DNA of 64,000 nucleotides from Ciona savignyi (taxonomy: Eukaryota > Chordata > Ascidiacea > Phlebobranchia > Cionidae): assembly GCA_000149265.1 (NCBI GenBank), contig CH003233.1:214518-278517 (forward strand). Direction: 5' to 3'. Of the stretch, positions 10,190-20,720 are shown in pieces. Every line of letters starts with the position of its first letter. Position 1 is the first letter of the stretch. A model generated the notes under the pieces. It worked only from the letters and a program-made list of their open reading frames with translations, searched no databases and was not told the DNA's origin. A program made the translations under genes and the position numbers.

Positions 10190-13100
10190 ATGTCATCTTT
10201 TGTTGGAACAGGAAGGGACACCAATTCAAATATGGTAAGTTGTTTATGTATTATTTTGTCTAGGTCGATTGGCCCAATGATACAGTGTATCATAATTAGC
10301 CGAAATCTAATTCATGGAGTTGTTTGACCAATGCGGACTTTTGCATAAACCGTTTGTCCGACTGGTTAGTCCGGTGGTTTAGTTCGACACATTTGAACCA
10401 AAAATGGTCGCTAGCTAGTCGGTTGTGTCATTGGCAAGGCACTTAACGGACATTTTTTTAACGCAGCGGATTATAATGGGTTCTACTAAATTGAAGAAAA
10501 GTGTGAGTCGTATAACCAGCACACCCAAAGCCCTCCGGTAACCCGACGGTTGGCGCGAGGTGATCTAACGATTGCCCGTGTGTTAACCCCCTTTGTTTTC
10601 CCATTCTCGGGGATAAACACGAACCTCTTTTGTTTTAACCGGTTAACGAGGGGTTAGATCAAAATGTTATTCGTTAGTAGGTTATCTTATTCCACGCAGC
10701 CGAATGGAAGTTAAAACAAAACCAGCAACTGTTTAGTCGGTTGTGTCTTTTAGCAAGTTATTTGGCATCGCCTAAACACAGATGAGTATTTGTGGAAACG
10801 CAAGCGGCGTTATCACACTGACTGGCACTAATTATTTCGCGCCCACTTACTGGAGCTATAGCAGTGTGTTGTGTATCCTTTAGACTTTTCTTTAATTTTA
10901 GTGAAACTTATTTATCCACCGAGTACAGGCGATGTCCGCTAAGTGGCTTGCCCAAGAACACAACCGACTAGATTTCTTCTGACGATAAGCTTTCATCTAT
11001 AGGGCACAAAAGTCATCCGTGAAATGAGTGACATTGACATCCAAGTTCAAGCGCAGGAGCATATCTACCGACTCACATTATACAAGGAGCAATCAAAAGC
11101 AGGTTCGACTGGTTTAGCTGGATATGTTTGTGGGTCGTTCAGCCGAAAGTTTGTAGTTTCGAAACTGGTCGCTATCTAGTTGGCTTTGTACTTTGGCACT
11201 TAAGGGACATTGCCTAAACCCATCGGATTGATTGTTTTACTAAATTGAAGGAACGTATAAATCATACACAACACACTACTATTGCTTCAGTAACCCGACG
11301 ATGGGCACGATAAAAACTGACGATCGTCCGTGTGCGTTATTACATCCACTTGGATAAACATGAATATCCGGTCCCATCCAGGAAAACACGCCTTAGAAGA
11401 AGTCGGGAGATCTTTGAACGCTATTGCCCAGCGAAGACGACAATACTTCTTGGATTATAAGACGTGTAATACGGTGCGATTGGTTCGACAGTGGTATGCA
11501 TGGGAAGCAAAGGTAGAAAGTATACAAATCGTGTGGTCTAGTGGAGGTAGCTGGATCTTAGCTTTGCGAGACAGGTTGTTTGTTCAGAAATATTGTTCCG
11601 TTGGTGAAAGCGTCGTCTTACAGTTAAGGGTTGTTATATCAAAACATGCAGCTGGCTTAGTCGGTTGTGTTGTTTGGCAATGCACTTGGTGGACATCACG
11701 CCTGTACCCATGTATTGATGGTTTGTATTAAAATTGACGATACATATCGATCATACACAACACACTACTCCGGTAATGAGGGCGGTGGGCGCGAAGGTTT
11801 TTCTAACGATTACCCGTGTGTTAACGACCCTTGCGTTTTCACATACACGGGAATAAACATAAACATTCATGTATGATCATTTGGCTGGATGGTTAACGCG
11901 ACCGAAACATAGTCCAATTTTATATAAAAACCATGGTAGGGACGAGCCCATCAAGGGTTTGAACCTTGGCCAAATAAAAAAGAATGATTCCTCACCCGAT
12001 CCGTTTTAAGCAGTGTGCCTAATAATCAGCAGCGTTAACCGTTCGGACCACTTTTAATTAGTGATATTTAGAGAAATATGGAGACAAACGCGTCAGAATC
12101 ACGCCCGGAAAACGCAGCGACACGAGGAGTTAAAATGTTCCTTCACCGAATTGATTTCTATGGCACTTTGCTTGCACGGTTCGTTGAGTATGTACTGTCA
12201 CCTTTGGAGCGCCACTTCCTAACAACTAGAGCTGCAAATAATGATCTTGAACGGGTCAAAAGTCGAATGAAACAACTAAAGGTTACTAGGAAATTATTAT
12301 GGGTTTTTGTTTGGGGGAATACCTAAAGTTAACTTAAAAATGCGCGGGAAAGTTTTGAATCTAGATAAAAACTGTTTTGAGCATTGCAAAAGCAAGCATT
12401 TACCGCCAAAATTGTGTTCAATATTTAGGAAGTTATTTTTTTATAGAAAAAAGTTAAAAATACAAAACCTAACTAAAATACTGATTTTTGACGCACAAGT
12501 GACTCACACGCTTAAATTATTCCACACAAAAAGTGAGAAATGCTTAACATGGAAATTTTGTGCGTCAAAAAATAATTATGATAAAATATTCATGTTTTAC
12601 TCCCGTAAATGAAAAAAAGACAAGCAGTATCATTATTCTAATAAAATTATTCCGCAGAAAAAATGCGAGATGCTGTTAAACGACAACACCGAAATTATGC
12701 TTGAAAACGTGAACCACATCGAAGCCGAGAAGCGTTTTCCGGTCATATCCGTTTTACCTCGGGTCCACGATATTCTCAACAAGATGGTGACTTTATCCTT
12801 CCAATGGCGGCTGCATGCGCGGTTCGAGCAGCGGTTTGAAGATATTGCCCACCGGAGAGGACTGACGGAGACTGAAAGGGATCTGGGAGAAAAAATGAAA
12901 CTTTTGAGGGACATGGACCGAAAAATAAGGTAAATAGGGGGTGGTGGTGAAATGTAGTCGTATTGAATATGTATTAATAATATTACCTTCTGAATTTGCC
13001 TTGTGGTTTGTTTGTTTTAAATGTCAATTGTGTTGTTCTTCTTTTATGGGATTAGAAGGATAGATTATAGAAACAATAGATTTGGGTTTGAGATATTTAT

Positions 13101-16100
13101 TTTTATTGCAGTTAATGGGAAAACCAAGGGGGTTAACATACGGGCAATCGTCAGATCACCTCGCGCCCACCGTCAGGCTACCGGAGCTATTGCAGTGTGT
13201 TGTGTATAAATGAGACATTCCTTTAATTTTCTCAAACACAACAAATCCGCTACGTGCCTAACCCAATAACACAACCGACTAGATAGCGTGCAGTTTTGAA
13301 TCTGCAACCCTTCAGCCGAAAGGCGACTCACCAACGGCCGGTTAGCCTGGCGGTTAAGTGCGTCGCCTTTCAATCGAAAGGTCGCAGGTGTAAAACTGGT
13401 GGTTAGCTAGTCGGTTGTGTCCTTGGGCCAAGCACTTTGCCTGAACCCAGCGGATTATTGGGTTCAAATTGAAGGAACGTGTCTATCTATTAAAGGAACG
13501 TGTCTAGATATCGGACTTGAACCACCCTCCCCTTCCACAGGAAAACACGCCGAACACACGAGCTACTTGGTGAAGAGATAACAGCTCGAAAACAAGCAAT
13601 GACGTCAAGCAACTTTCGTGATATGTATGCGGAATGCGTCGAGCGTTTGGATGCGGTATCCGTTGCGTACGAACAATGCAAAGCTAGTATTGAAACACAT
13701 GACACGAACATTAAAGCGTAAGCAATTTAAAGTTATGTAATCAGAGTGTCAACGTACATTGTAACATGGTCTTAATCCTACCGGTTAGTCTGGTGGTTTA
13801 GTGCGACGCCTTTCAACCGAAGGGTGGTAGGTTCGAAAGTCGTCGCTAGCTAGTCGGTTGTGTCTTAGGGAGAGGCATTTAGCGGACATTGCCTGAACCC
13901 AGTGGATTAATGGTTTCTACTAAATTAAAGAAACGTATCTATCATACACATCACACTGCAATAGCTCCGATAACTCGACGGTGGGCTCGAGGTGATCTGA
14001 CGATTGCCTGTGTGTGTTAACCCCTTTTGGTTTTCCCATTGACGAGGACAAACATGAATATCCTATCCTAACCTATCCTATCCTATAAGTATTCTATCCT
14101 ATCCTATAAACTAAACAAAACAAGCACCACATTCCTCACCAAATTACTTTACAGTGTACAAGAGAGCATAGGAAAGTACAAGATAGTCGGGCCAAAGAGG
14201 AAACACAAATTGGAATCATCTTTGGTGAGAAGGACACGCAAAGCGGAAGAGTTGACTAAAATTAAAGAAGAACTTGAAAGGCTGGAGGTATGTTTAACTA
14301 CAGAGGTCGTTGTTCTTACTATTTAATCCAGGCATAGGCAACATACGGCTCGCGGGCCAGGTCCGGCCCGTGAAGGAATTTTGACCAGCCCGTAGACTGT
14401 ATCTAACTACCCTGTAATTAAGATATTGAGTACTATTCATGGAATAATCCGGCCTATCAAGAACTTCATTTTTCCACATCTGGCCAGCCGACTAGAGAAG
14501 TTGCCAACTCCTGATTTAATCCACCGGGTTAAAATTTATCTAGTTTTTTACAGTCGTGTGGCCGAATGGTTAGCGCGACTGATACATTTACCGATTACTA
14601 TACAAATACGGTCCCCGTGACGAGCCGAGCCCATCATAAGTTTAAAACTTTGCTCGGTAAACAAATAATCTGGTTTTAAATTATCACTTGGTAAAACTGT
14701 AGTTATATTAAACTTACGGTAATAATGGGAAAACTGAAATGAGGTAAAAGGAGAATAGGATGAAAGAAAACTTCTAACTTAAAATGTGAAAACTATTTCT
14801 TACCTTGGTAAAAACACTGATCTCGAAACCAGAACTAAACTTAACCCTAACACCCCAATCTTTATTTTGTGCAGTTTCCTTATTTTCCCCCTTACCTCGA
14901 CCGGTTAAGCTTTACGGATATTGCCTGAACCCAGCGGATAAATGGGTTCTACTAAATTGAAGGAAATCTTACACAACACATTGCAATAGCTTCGGTAACC
15001 CGACGATGGGCGCGAGGTGATCTGACGATTGCCCGTGTGTTAGCCCCTTCGGTCCAAGTGACAAGCCGATCCTGGGTTCGAAACTCGCTAAAAATATGAA
15101 TATCCTTAATGACATCAGAGACACAAGTCACGGTTGGACGAAGAAGAGGTCACGTGGTTACGAGGGGGTTATGACAACGAGGTGACCATGATTGACAGCT
15201 TGAAGGGTCAATCGAAAACTTTGGAGGAGAACACGCAAATGATGGAAAAACAAAGAGATGATTTGAAGCTTTCATACGAGCAGTCGATGAACGAGGTTTG
15301 ATATCTTTGAAGTTTATTTCTATTTTTTATTATTTATTTTTATTATTATTTTAATGGCATGTTTTTTCTCCGATATATTTATAGTTGATTTCTCTCTCTT
15401 TTTTATTTATTATTTTATCTATTTTTTGTTAAATTTTTTCTATTTTTTATCATTTATTTTTATCCTTTTTTTAATGGCGTGTTTTAACTACTGTTAGTTT
15501 TCTCGTCATTCCCTGATCCTGTTCTATGATTTGTCTTATTTGCCAAAATGGGACAAAAAATATTTGTCCGGTCGAATAGCTTGGTGGATTAGTGTATCGT
15601 CTTTCAGTGGAAGGGTTTCCTGTTTGAAGCTGGTCCCTTGCTAGTTGGTTGTGTCCCTGTACAAGGCACTTAACAGACATGCTTAAACGCAGTAAATTGA
15701 TTGGTTGTATTAAAATTAAAGAAACGTCCCAATCAAACAACCCTTCCAATAGCTATGGTGACCCGACGGTGGCTAGTTTCAAACCCACCACCTTTCGTCC
15801 GATATACTTTTATTAACTGATGAGCAATCAAGAAACAAGTGTGGCTGAACGGTTATTACGAGCAATCCATATCTAATTTTTATATAAAAAATGGTCTTAG
15901 TGACGAGCCATTATGGGTTCAAAACTCACCCCTGTATATAAAGTATAGGATATTCATCTTTATCCCCGTGAATGGAAAAAACCAAGGGGGTTAACACACG
16001 GGCAATCGTCAGATCACCTCGCGCTCATCGTCGGGTTACCGGAGCTATTGCAGTGTGTTGTGTATGAACACGTTTCTTCAATTTGGTAGAACACATTAAT

Positions 16101-18834
16101 TCGCTGGGCTCGTCAAGCGTCCTGCCAAAAGACACAACCGACTAGCTAGCGACCAGTTTCGCACCTGCAACCTTTCGATTGTAAGGCGCCGAGTTTATCC
16201 GGACTAACGGGCCGGACACATAGACCAACGGGCCGAATATAAAATACAAATCACGACAACAATTTCAGGTGATGAAATTAAACAATGAACTTGAGCAAGT
16301 AAGCCACGAATACGAATATGTGAAGAGACTTGCCATGATTGTCGCCAAAACCATGGGGAGCAACGTAAACCCTCACCTACTCATCAAGCCTAACAAGGTA
16401 TGAAATACAGGCCTTACATTACTGGTTTAACAGGCAGAAGTATTTAAAATAGATTGACCCTTTGCCGTGCTCAATGATAACCGACACACAAAACCAGGTT
16501 TATCAGGGATAAGTAGGATAGGGATAGGATATTCATGTTTATCCCCGTGAATGGAAAAGCCTAAGGGTTAACACAGGGGAAATCATCAGATCAACTGGCG
16601 CCCACCGCCGGGTTATCGGAGCTATTGCAGTGTGTTGTGTTTAACTCACACGTTCCTTCAACACCTATTAATTCGCTGGGTTCAGGCAATGTCCGTAAAG
16701 TGCATTGCCCACGGACACAATGGACTAGCTAGCGACCGGTTTTGATTCTGCAATGCTGCAAATGTTTGAGTAAAACTGAAGGAACGTCTCGATAATTTAT
16801 AACACACTGCAATTACTCTGGTATCCCTACGGTTAGGGTATAAACGATAATTGCCCGTGTGGTAACGCCTTTCGTATTCCCGTTCACGAGAATAAAACAT
16901 GTAAAACATGAATCTAATTAATTTACCTGTGTGTTAACTCTCCCACATTTTTCCAGTCATAGAAATAAACAACTTTTAAGCTAAAACTAAACAAGCAAAC
17001 TCTTCCGTCACCACAACCATTCCAATACCCCACAGATCAGTATTGACAAAGTGAATATGGAAGAAGCGTACGACATGACACAACCTAAGGGGGTGGCGAT
17101 GGTAATCCACAACGAATGGACCGTCAGGTCTCCGCGGGAAGACACCAAAACCCCCCGACAAAACTCGAGTCGAAAAAACGCCGGAAAACAACTCGATTCG
17201 TTGTTTGTGCAACTCGGGTATTATCTCATACGGCGGAGCGACCTCTCGACTGCGGGCATGAGGCAACACATGACTGGATTATCGGACCAGTACCACGGAT
17301 ACCACGGAAGGCACAACTCGCTTCTTGTGTCCGTTGTCGCTCAATCGAACGAGAAAAGTTTGTCCTGCGGAATAGATTGTTAAGGATAGGATATGATGTT
17401 CGTGTTTATCCCCGTGAATGGGAAAACCAAGGGGGTTAACACACGGGCAATCATCAGATCACTTCGTACCCATTGTCGGGTTAACGGAGCTATTGCAGTG
17501 TGTTGTGTATGATTCACTTCCTTCTATGTGGTAGAACCCATTAATCCGCTGGGTACAGGCAATGACCGTAAAGTGCCTTGCCCAAGGACACAACCGACTA
17601 GCTATCGACCAGTTTTTAACCGAGCTTAGTTTCGATCCAATGATAGGCTCGTTGCTAAGACTGTTTTTTTCTGTGTGTAATTCTGTATATAAATCGCCGT
17701 GATAACCATTCGGCCATACAAACTTACCTGAACGAGAAATTTTGTTCTGCTGATTAGCTTAGTGGGATAATGCTTCGCCTGTCAACTGAAGGGTTACAGG
17801 ATCTGGTCGATAGCTAGTTTGTTGGTGTTCTCGAGCAGGGCACTTAACAGACATCGCATGAACCTATTGCTTCTATCGAATTTAAGGAACGTTACAATCA
17901 TACACAGCACACTGAAATAGCTCCGGTAACCCGACGGCGGCGGCAAGGTGATCTGACGATTACCCGTATGATAATGCTCATTGCGTTCTCACATTCACGG
18001 GGATAACCATTAATATCTAATACTTCAGGTCAGATCATAGCGGACGACGGTGGGATTTCGGTCTCGGATTTTTTAGAATCGTTCCAAAGCTCCAGATGCC
18101 CAGCTTTGATTGGGAAGCCGAAGATTTTTTTCTTCTTTCTTCACGTCACTTCCCGTGATCCAATCCTCCCTATGGTGAGCGTGGAAGGATCGAAAATGAA
18201 GAGGAGCGTTTCCGTCCTCTTTGAGCCGGAGAATCTCTCTGTTCCGGAGGACTCTGTAGTTGCGAGGATCATGAGTGAAGACCTGACTATGTTGGATGGA
18301 GGTCCGACTTTTGGGGGGGTTAATGCGCCCGCAGAAGACGGGGGATTACCCTGGTTCGTACAGTCATTTATGAGGATGGTTTCGAACCAAGCCGGGACTA
18401 CCGATCTCATTACGATTCTAAACAACGCAAAGAAAGATTTACAAGTAAGTGGTGGGTTGGTACGTCGCATTTCAGGCGGAGGGTTTTAGGTTTAAACCGG
18501 AGCTGACTGGTTGTATCCTTGGGCAAATCACATACGGGCATATCCTACAAGCCTACTGCATTATTGGGTTGTACTAAAATTAAATAAACGTCAAAATCAT
18601 ACACAACACATTGTAATAACCATGGTCGTCAGTTTACTTCGTGCCCACCGTCGCATAAAGAATTACCATCTAATTTCTCAGGAAAAAACATCAACCCCAC
18701 GTTCTACGGCCACGGCGTATTCTGACGCTTCAATGAACTCGCTACAGCGAAAATCGACGTTAATCAACGACCACATTAATATTTTCGTCGACCAGAACTT
18801 AAAAAGGAAGTTGTACCTCATGCCCGGGATATAA
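10190..18834 (+). CDS. Coiled-coil protein with a C-terminal catalytically dead caspase domain
   Basis: Twelve coding exons: 10190-10234, 11003-11102, 11382-11512, 12072-12281, 12658-12929, 13541-13717, 14155-14287, 15119-15295, 16269-16397, 17036-17378, 18029-18444, 18682-18834. All have GT-AG borders and agreeing phases, giving 2286 nt and 761 residues. Residues 1-458 are charged and helical with coiled-coil stretches in exons 7-9 (e.g. RRTRKAEELTKIKEELERLE); I do not recognise this half. Residues about 466-761 follow the caspase fold: EEAYDMTQPKGVAMVIHNE (strand 1), LLVSVVAQSNE in place of the catalytic SHG strand, CPALIGKPKIFFFFLHVTSR where caspases have GKPKLFFIQACRG, then small-subunit features WFVQSFMRMV, TDLITILNNAKKDLQ and LKRKLYLMPG. 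The catalytic His aligns with Ser, the catalytic Cys with His, and the substrate-binding SWR motif is absent. By analogy with c-FLIP it may act by dimerising with an active caspase; that is inference. The ATG at 10190 opens a 15-codon first exon; an acceptor-like site just upstream would suit a 5' non-coding exon or spliced leader. Confidence 0.8.
10356..10626 (+). mobile_element. SINE family A in intron 1
   Basis: It starts GTCCGACTGGTTAGTCCGG and keeps the CTAGCTAGTCGGTTGTGTC body and the CGGGGATAAACACGAA 3' end. It is in the same orientation as the host gene. Confidence 0.8.
10722..10990. mobile_element. Decayed SINE family A fragments, head-to-head
   Basis: A short + fragment (about 10722-10800) carries TTTAGTCGGTTGTGTCTTTT. 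A minus fragment (about 10851-10990) carries GGAGCTATAGCAGTGTGTTG and AACACAACCGACTAGAT. Confidence 0.55.
11103..11381 (+). mobile_element. SINE family A forming the whole of intron 2
   Basis: The 279-nt intron starts at its donor with GTTCGACTGGTTTAGC, matching the SINE 5' end (GTCCGGCTGGTCTAGC-like). It continues through the B box (GTAGTTTCGAAACTGGTCGC), the CTATTGCTTCAGTAACCCGACG segment and GGATAAACATGAATATCC. It ends at the acceptor TCCCATCCAG, which lies in the position of the TATCC tail. No unique sequence is left over. Confidence 0.75.
11595..11872 (+). mobile_element. SINE family A in intron 3
   Basis: A decayed but nearly full-length copy: GTTCCGTTGGTGAAAGCGTC head, GGCTTAGTCGGTTGTG body and CGGGAATAAACATAAACATT 3' end. 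Confidence 0.7.
11877..11980 (+). mobile_element. SINE family B in intron 3
   Basis: A short tRNA-like element with A box GGCTGGATGGTTAACGCGAC and B box AAGGGTTTGAACCTTGGCC, ending in an A-run. It abuts the tail of the preceding family A copy. Confidence 0.7.
13112..13510. mobile_element. Head-to-head pair of SINE family A copies in intron 5
   Basis: A minus copy (13112-13339) and a plus copy (13340-13510) meet at their tRNA-like 5' ends in GGCCGGTTAG and form a large imperfect palindrome. The plus copy is cut short about 30 bp before exon 6. Confidence 0.8.
13781..14105 (+). mobile_element. SINE family A with long TATCC tail, intron 6
   Basis: A full-length copy from CCGGTTAGTCTGGTGG to a tail with repeated CCTATCCTATCC-like units that reaches within 50 bp of exon 7. 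Confidence 0.85.
14329..14513. mobile_element. hAT-like MITE with 8-bp target duplication
   Basis: The element runs from CAGGCATAGGCAAC to GTTGCCAACTCCTG, so its ends are inverted repeats. It is flanked by ATTTAATC at 14321-14328 and again at 14514-14521, the 8-bp duplication expected of hAT transposases. It has no coding capacity and sits in intron 7 of the pseudocaspase gene. Confidence 0.85.
14552..14670 (+). mobile_element. SINE family B in intron 7
   Basis: A box GTGTGGCCGAATGGTTAGCG, middle CTATACAAATACGGTC, a weakened B box (ATAAGTTTAAAACTTTGC) and an A-rich end. Confidence 0.8.
14732..14897. mobile_element. MITE with telomere-like core, decayed
   Basis: It contains CTTAACCCTAACACCCCAAT and CTTTATTTTGTGCAGTTTCC, matching the core and right end of the element at 26816-27029. 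Confidence 0.5.
14899..15105 (+). mobile_element. SINE family A/B mosaic before exon 8
   Basis: A family A body runs to CGATTGCCCGTGTGTTAGCC, then switches to a family B-like end (CTGGGTTCGAAACTCGC) before returning to an A-like AATATGAATATCC tail. The tail ends about 14 bp before exon 8. Confidence 0.65.
15566..15800 (+). mobile_element. SINE family A in intron 8
   Basis: Head GTCCGGTCGAATAGCTTGG, body CTAGTTGGTTGTGTCCCTG, and an eroded 3' end after GGTGACCCGACGGTGG. Confidence 0.7.
15836..15940 (+). mobile_element. SINE family B in intron 8
   Basis: A box AAGTGTGGCTGAACGGTTAT, middle TTTTATATAAAAAATGGTCT and B box TATGGGTTCAAAACTCACC. Confidence 0.75.
15944..16216 (-). mobile_element. SINE family A in intron 8
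   Basis: A full-length minus copy from the tail at 15944 (TAGGATATTCATCTTTATCC) to the 5' end GGGCCGGAC near 16216. It directly follows the family B copy. Confidence 0.8.
16513..16906. mobile_element. Two SINE family A copies in opposite orientation, intron 9
   Basis: The minus copy occupies 16513-16758 (GGATATTCATGTTTATCCCC to TTTTGATTCTGCAATGC). A truncated plus copy occupies about 16769-16906 (ACTGAAGGAACGTC to GAGAATAAAACATG). Together they make up most of the intron. Confidence 0.75.
17383..18020. mobile_element. SINE cluster filling intron 10
   Basis: Family A minus (17383-17617), family B minus (17619-17722) and family A plus (17744-18020) lie end to end. They leave only a few bases after the exon 10 donor (GTTAAG at 17379) and before the exon 11 acceptor (TACTTCAG at 18021-18028). 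Confidence 0.8.
18445..18660 (+). mobile_element. SINE family A sequence making up intron 11
   Basis: From the donor onward the 237-nt intron aligns with the family A head (GTACGTCGCATTTCAGGCGG), B-box region (TTTTAGGTTTAAACCGG) and body (CTGACTGGTTGTATCCTTGG). Near 18630 it switches to a minus-strand family A fragment (CTTCGTGCCCACCGTCGCAT). It is more decayed than intron 2. Confidence 0.6.
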
Positions 18835-19260
18835 AAACTGGACAGTACTAAAATACAAAAATATGAAACTTTCTTTGTTGAGTTTAAAATTATGAAAAAA
18901 ATGTCTTGCCTTGAATTTAACTTTTTGTTCTGTCATAAGAATCCATTTAAACATCGGCTAATCAATTAAGCTAAGGGTACTGTTATGTTTATTCTTTGCC
19001 GTGATAAAACGAGATATCACACAAGAACCATATTATGCTTATAAAACGAAGTGTTAATTTTATGTACATTGTTTCTTAGTATTATCCTATTTCAGGTACA
19101 TTTTTTATTTATATATTAGTCTTCTAAATTGCTTTACAGTGTATCTATGCTTATATATGTATGAATTTTTTTATTCTATGACTTAGTATTGTTACCTTAT
19201 TATGCAAAATTTGTAGTGTAAACTAAACAAGAAAATAAACTACACAAATTTGGCCTACTG
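18835..19260 (+). other. 3' UTR of the pseudocaspase gene (inferred)
   Basis: AT-rich DNA follows the TAA at 18832-18834. An AATAAA hexamer at 19234-19239 is a plausible polyadenylation signal, giving a 3' UTR of about 420 nt. Confidence 0.45.
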
Positions 19261-19331
19261 CTCTGTTTAACTGTTAGTTTTCATAAAAAAATGATTTAAA
19301 TTTATTCTTTACAAGGTGTGTTGCCCTGTAA

Positions 19332-19630
19332 GTCCGGCCCGATGGTCTAGCGGTTAAGTGCGTCGCCTTTCAATCGAAAGGTTGCAGGTGCGAAACTGGT
19401 CGCTAACTAGTCGGTTGTGTCCTTGGGCAAGGCACTTTACGGACATTGCCTGAACCCAGCGGATTAATGGGTTCTACCAAATTGAAGGAACGTGTCTATC
19501 ACATACAACACACTGCAATAGCTCCGGTAACCCGACGATGGGCGCGAGGTGATCTGACGATTGCCCGTGTGATAACCCCTGGGGTTTTCCCATTCACGGG
19601 GATAAACATGAATATCCTATCCTATCCTAT
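19332..19630 (+). mobile_element. SINE family A, reference-quality copy
   Basis: The best preserved copy in the window. It shows GTCCGGCCCGATGGTCTAGC, B box GGTTGCAGGTGCGAAAC, body CTAACTAGTCGGTTGTGTCC, CCGGTAACCCGACGATGGGC, GATCTGACGATTGCCCGTGT and ACGGGGATAAACATGAATAT, followed by CCTATCC units. Other copies were compared with this one. Confidence 0.9.
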
Positions 19631-19929
19631 TGTTTTTAAATCACTGTGTATTTTAAACTCTGTTTTACGTATCCAATGATATCCGATTCATTTTAAAAAA
19701 CTATTTCGATTGAACTACTTTTTTCGCTCTTTAAATTTAAAGCCTTAGAGTCCAACTAATAGGGTTTTCCCCTCTTTGTCCCTTGTTGCACGGGACATCC
19801 CCTGGGGAGTCACAAACAGAGGTGTGCTGATCACGTTAAATAGAAACCGTTTTGTTTGTTTTTTTTTGCTTATCGACTTTTACTCACGAGTAGATAGATA
19901 TTTAGGATTAGTTAAGACGGATTATGCCG

Positions 19930-20720
19930 GTAGGTTTTCAGCCGAACGGTCGAAACTGGTTGGTTGTGTTTTTGGCCAAGGCACTTAACGGATATTACCT
20001 AAACCCAGTGGCTTAATGGATTCTACCAAATTGAAGAACCCTTATCATACACAAAACATTGCAATAACTCCGGTTTGACGATTGCCCGTGTGTTTACCAC
20101 CTTGCTGTTTCCCATTTACGTGGAAAAAAATATATATCTAAAATATATACTATTACTACATATATGTCACAAACTATAAAACTTCTTTCATTTATTAAAT
20201 AAGACACGACCAGACAGGGTAAATCTATCATGTTACCAACACACGATATTTGTTGGAACATGTAACACTACTATGTTTATGTTATTAGAAACGACATGTA
20301 CCAACCTATCAATCTTTAAAAGTTTTATCAGTTACTCTGCTATCCAGGTGGTCAGTCTTTAATAGCTGCCGCTTTCGTACACAATGAAGGATTTTACGCG
20401 GGCCATAGAATGCATTTTACTGTCTGGCGGTTAAGTGCGTCGCCTTTTAATCGAAAGGTTGCAGGTGCGAAACTGGTAGCTAGCTAGTCGGTTGTGTCCT
20501 TGGGCAAGGCATTTAACGAATACTGCCTGAACCCAGCGGATTTAATGGGTTCTTTATCCAATTCAGACTTATGTGAAAATCCTTAAAGCCCATAGTAGGG
20601 ATACATTTAATGCAGTGTGTTAAGTATGATTGAGTCGATCCTTCAATTTGGTTTAGCCAATCTCTGTTAAGTGGCTTACAATCTAAAGCACTAAAAATCA
20701 GTTCACCGGTCGGTCGAATA
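19930..20720. mobile_element. Cluster of decayed SINE family A fragments
   Basis: Plus copies at about 19930-20130 and 20420-20560 and a minus remnant at about 20590-20720. They lie between the convergent pseudocaspase and NR5A genes; the DNA between them is AT-rich with no gene signal. Confidence 0.65.

Noticed and set aside
14552-14670. tRNA gene call from A and B boxes
   Set aside because: The element has a SINE body and A-rich end, many relatives in the window and no cloverleaf.
16976-17269. 97-codon minus-strand ORF
   Set aside because: Antisense to exon 10 of the pseudocaspase gene, whose caspase similarity and splice phases are convincing.
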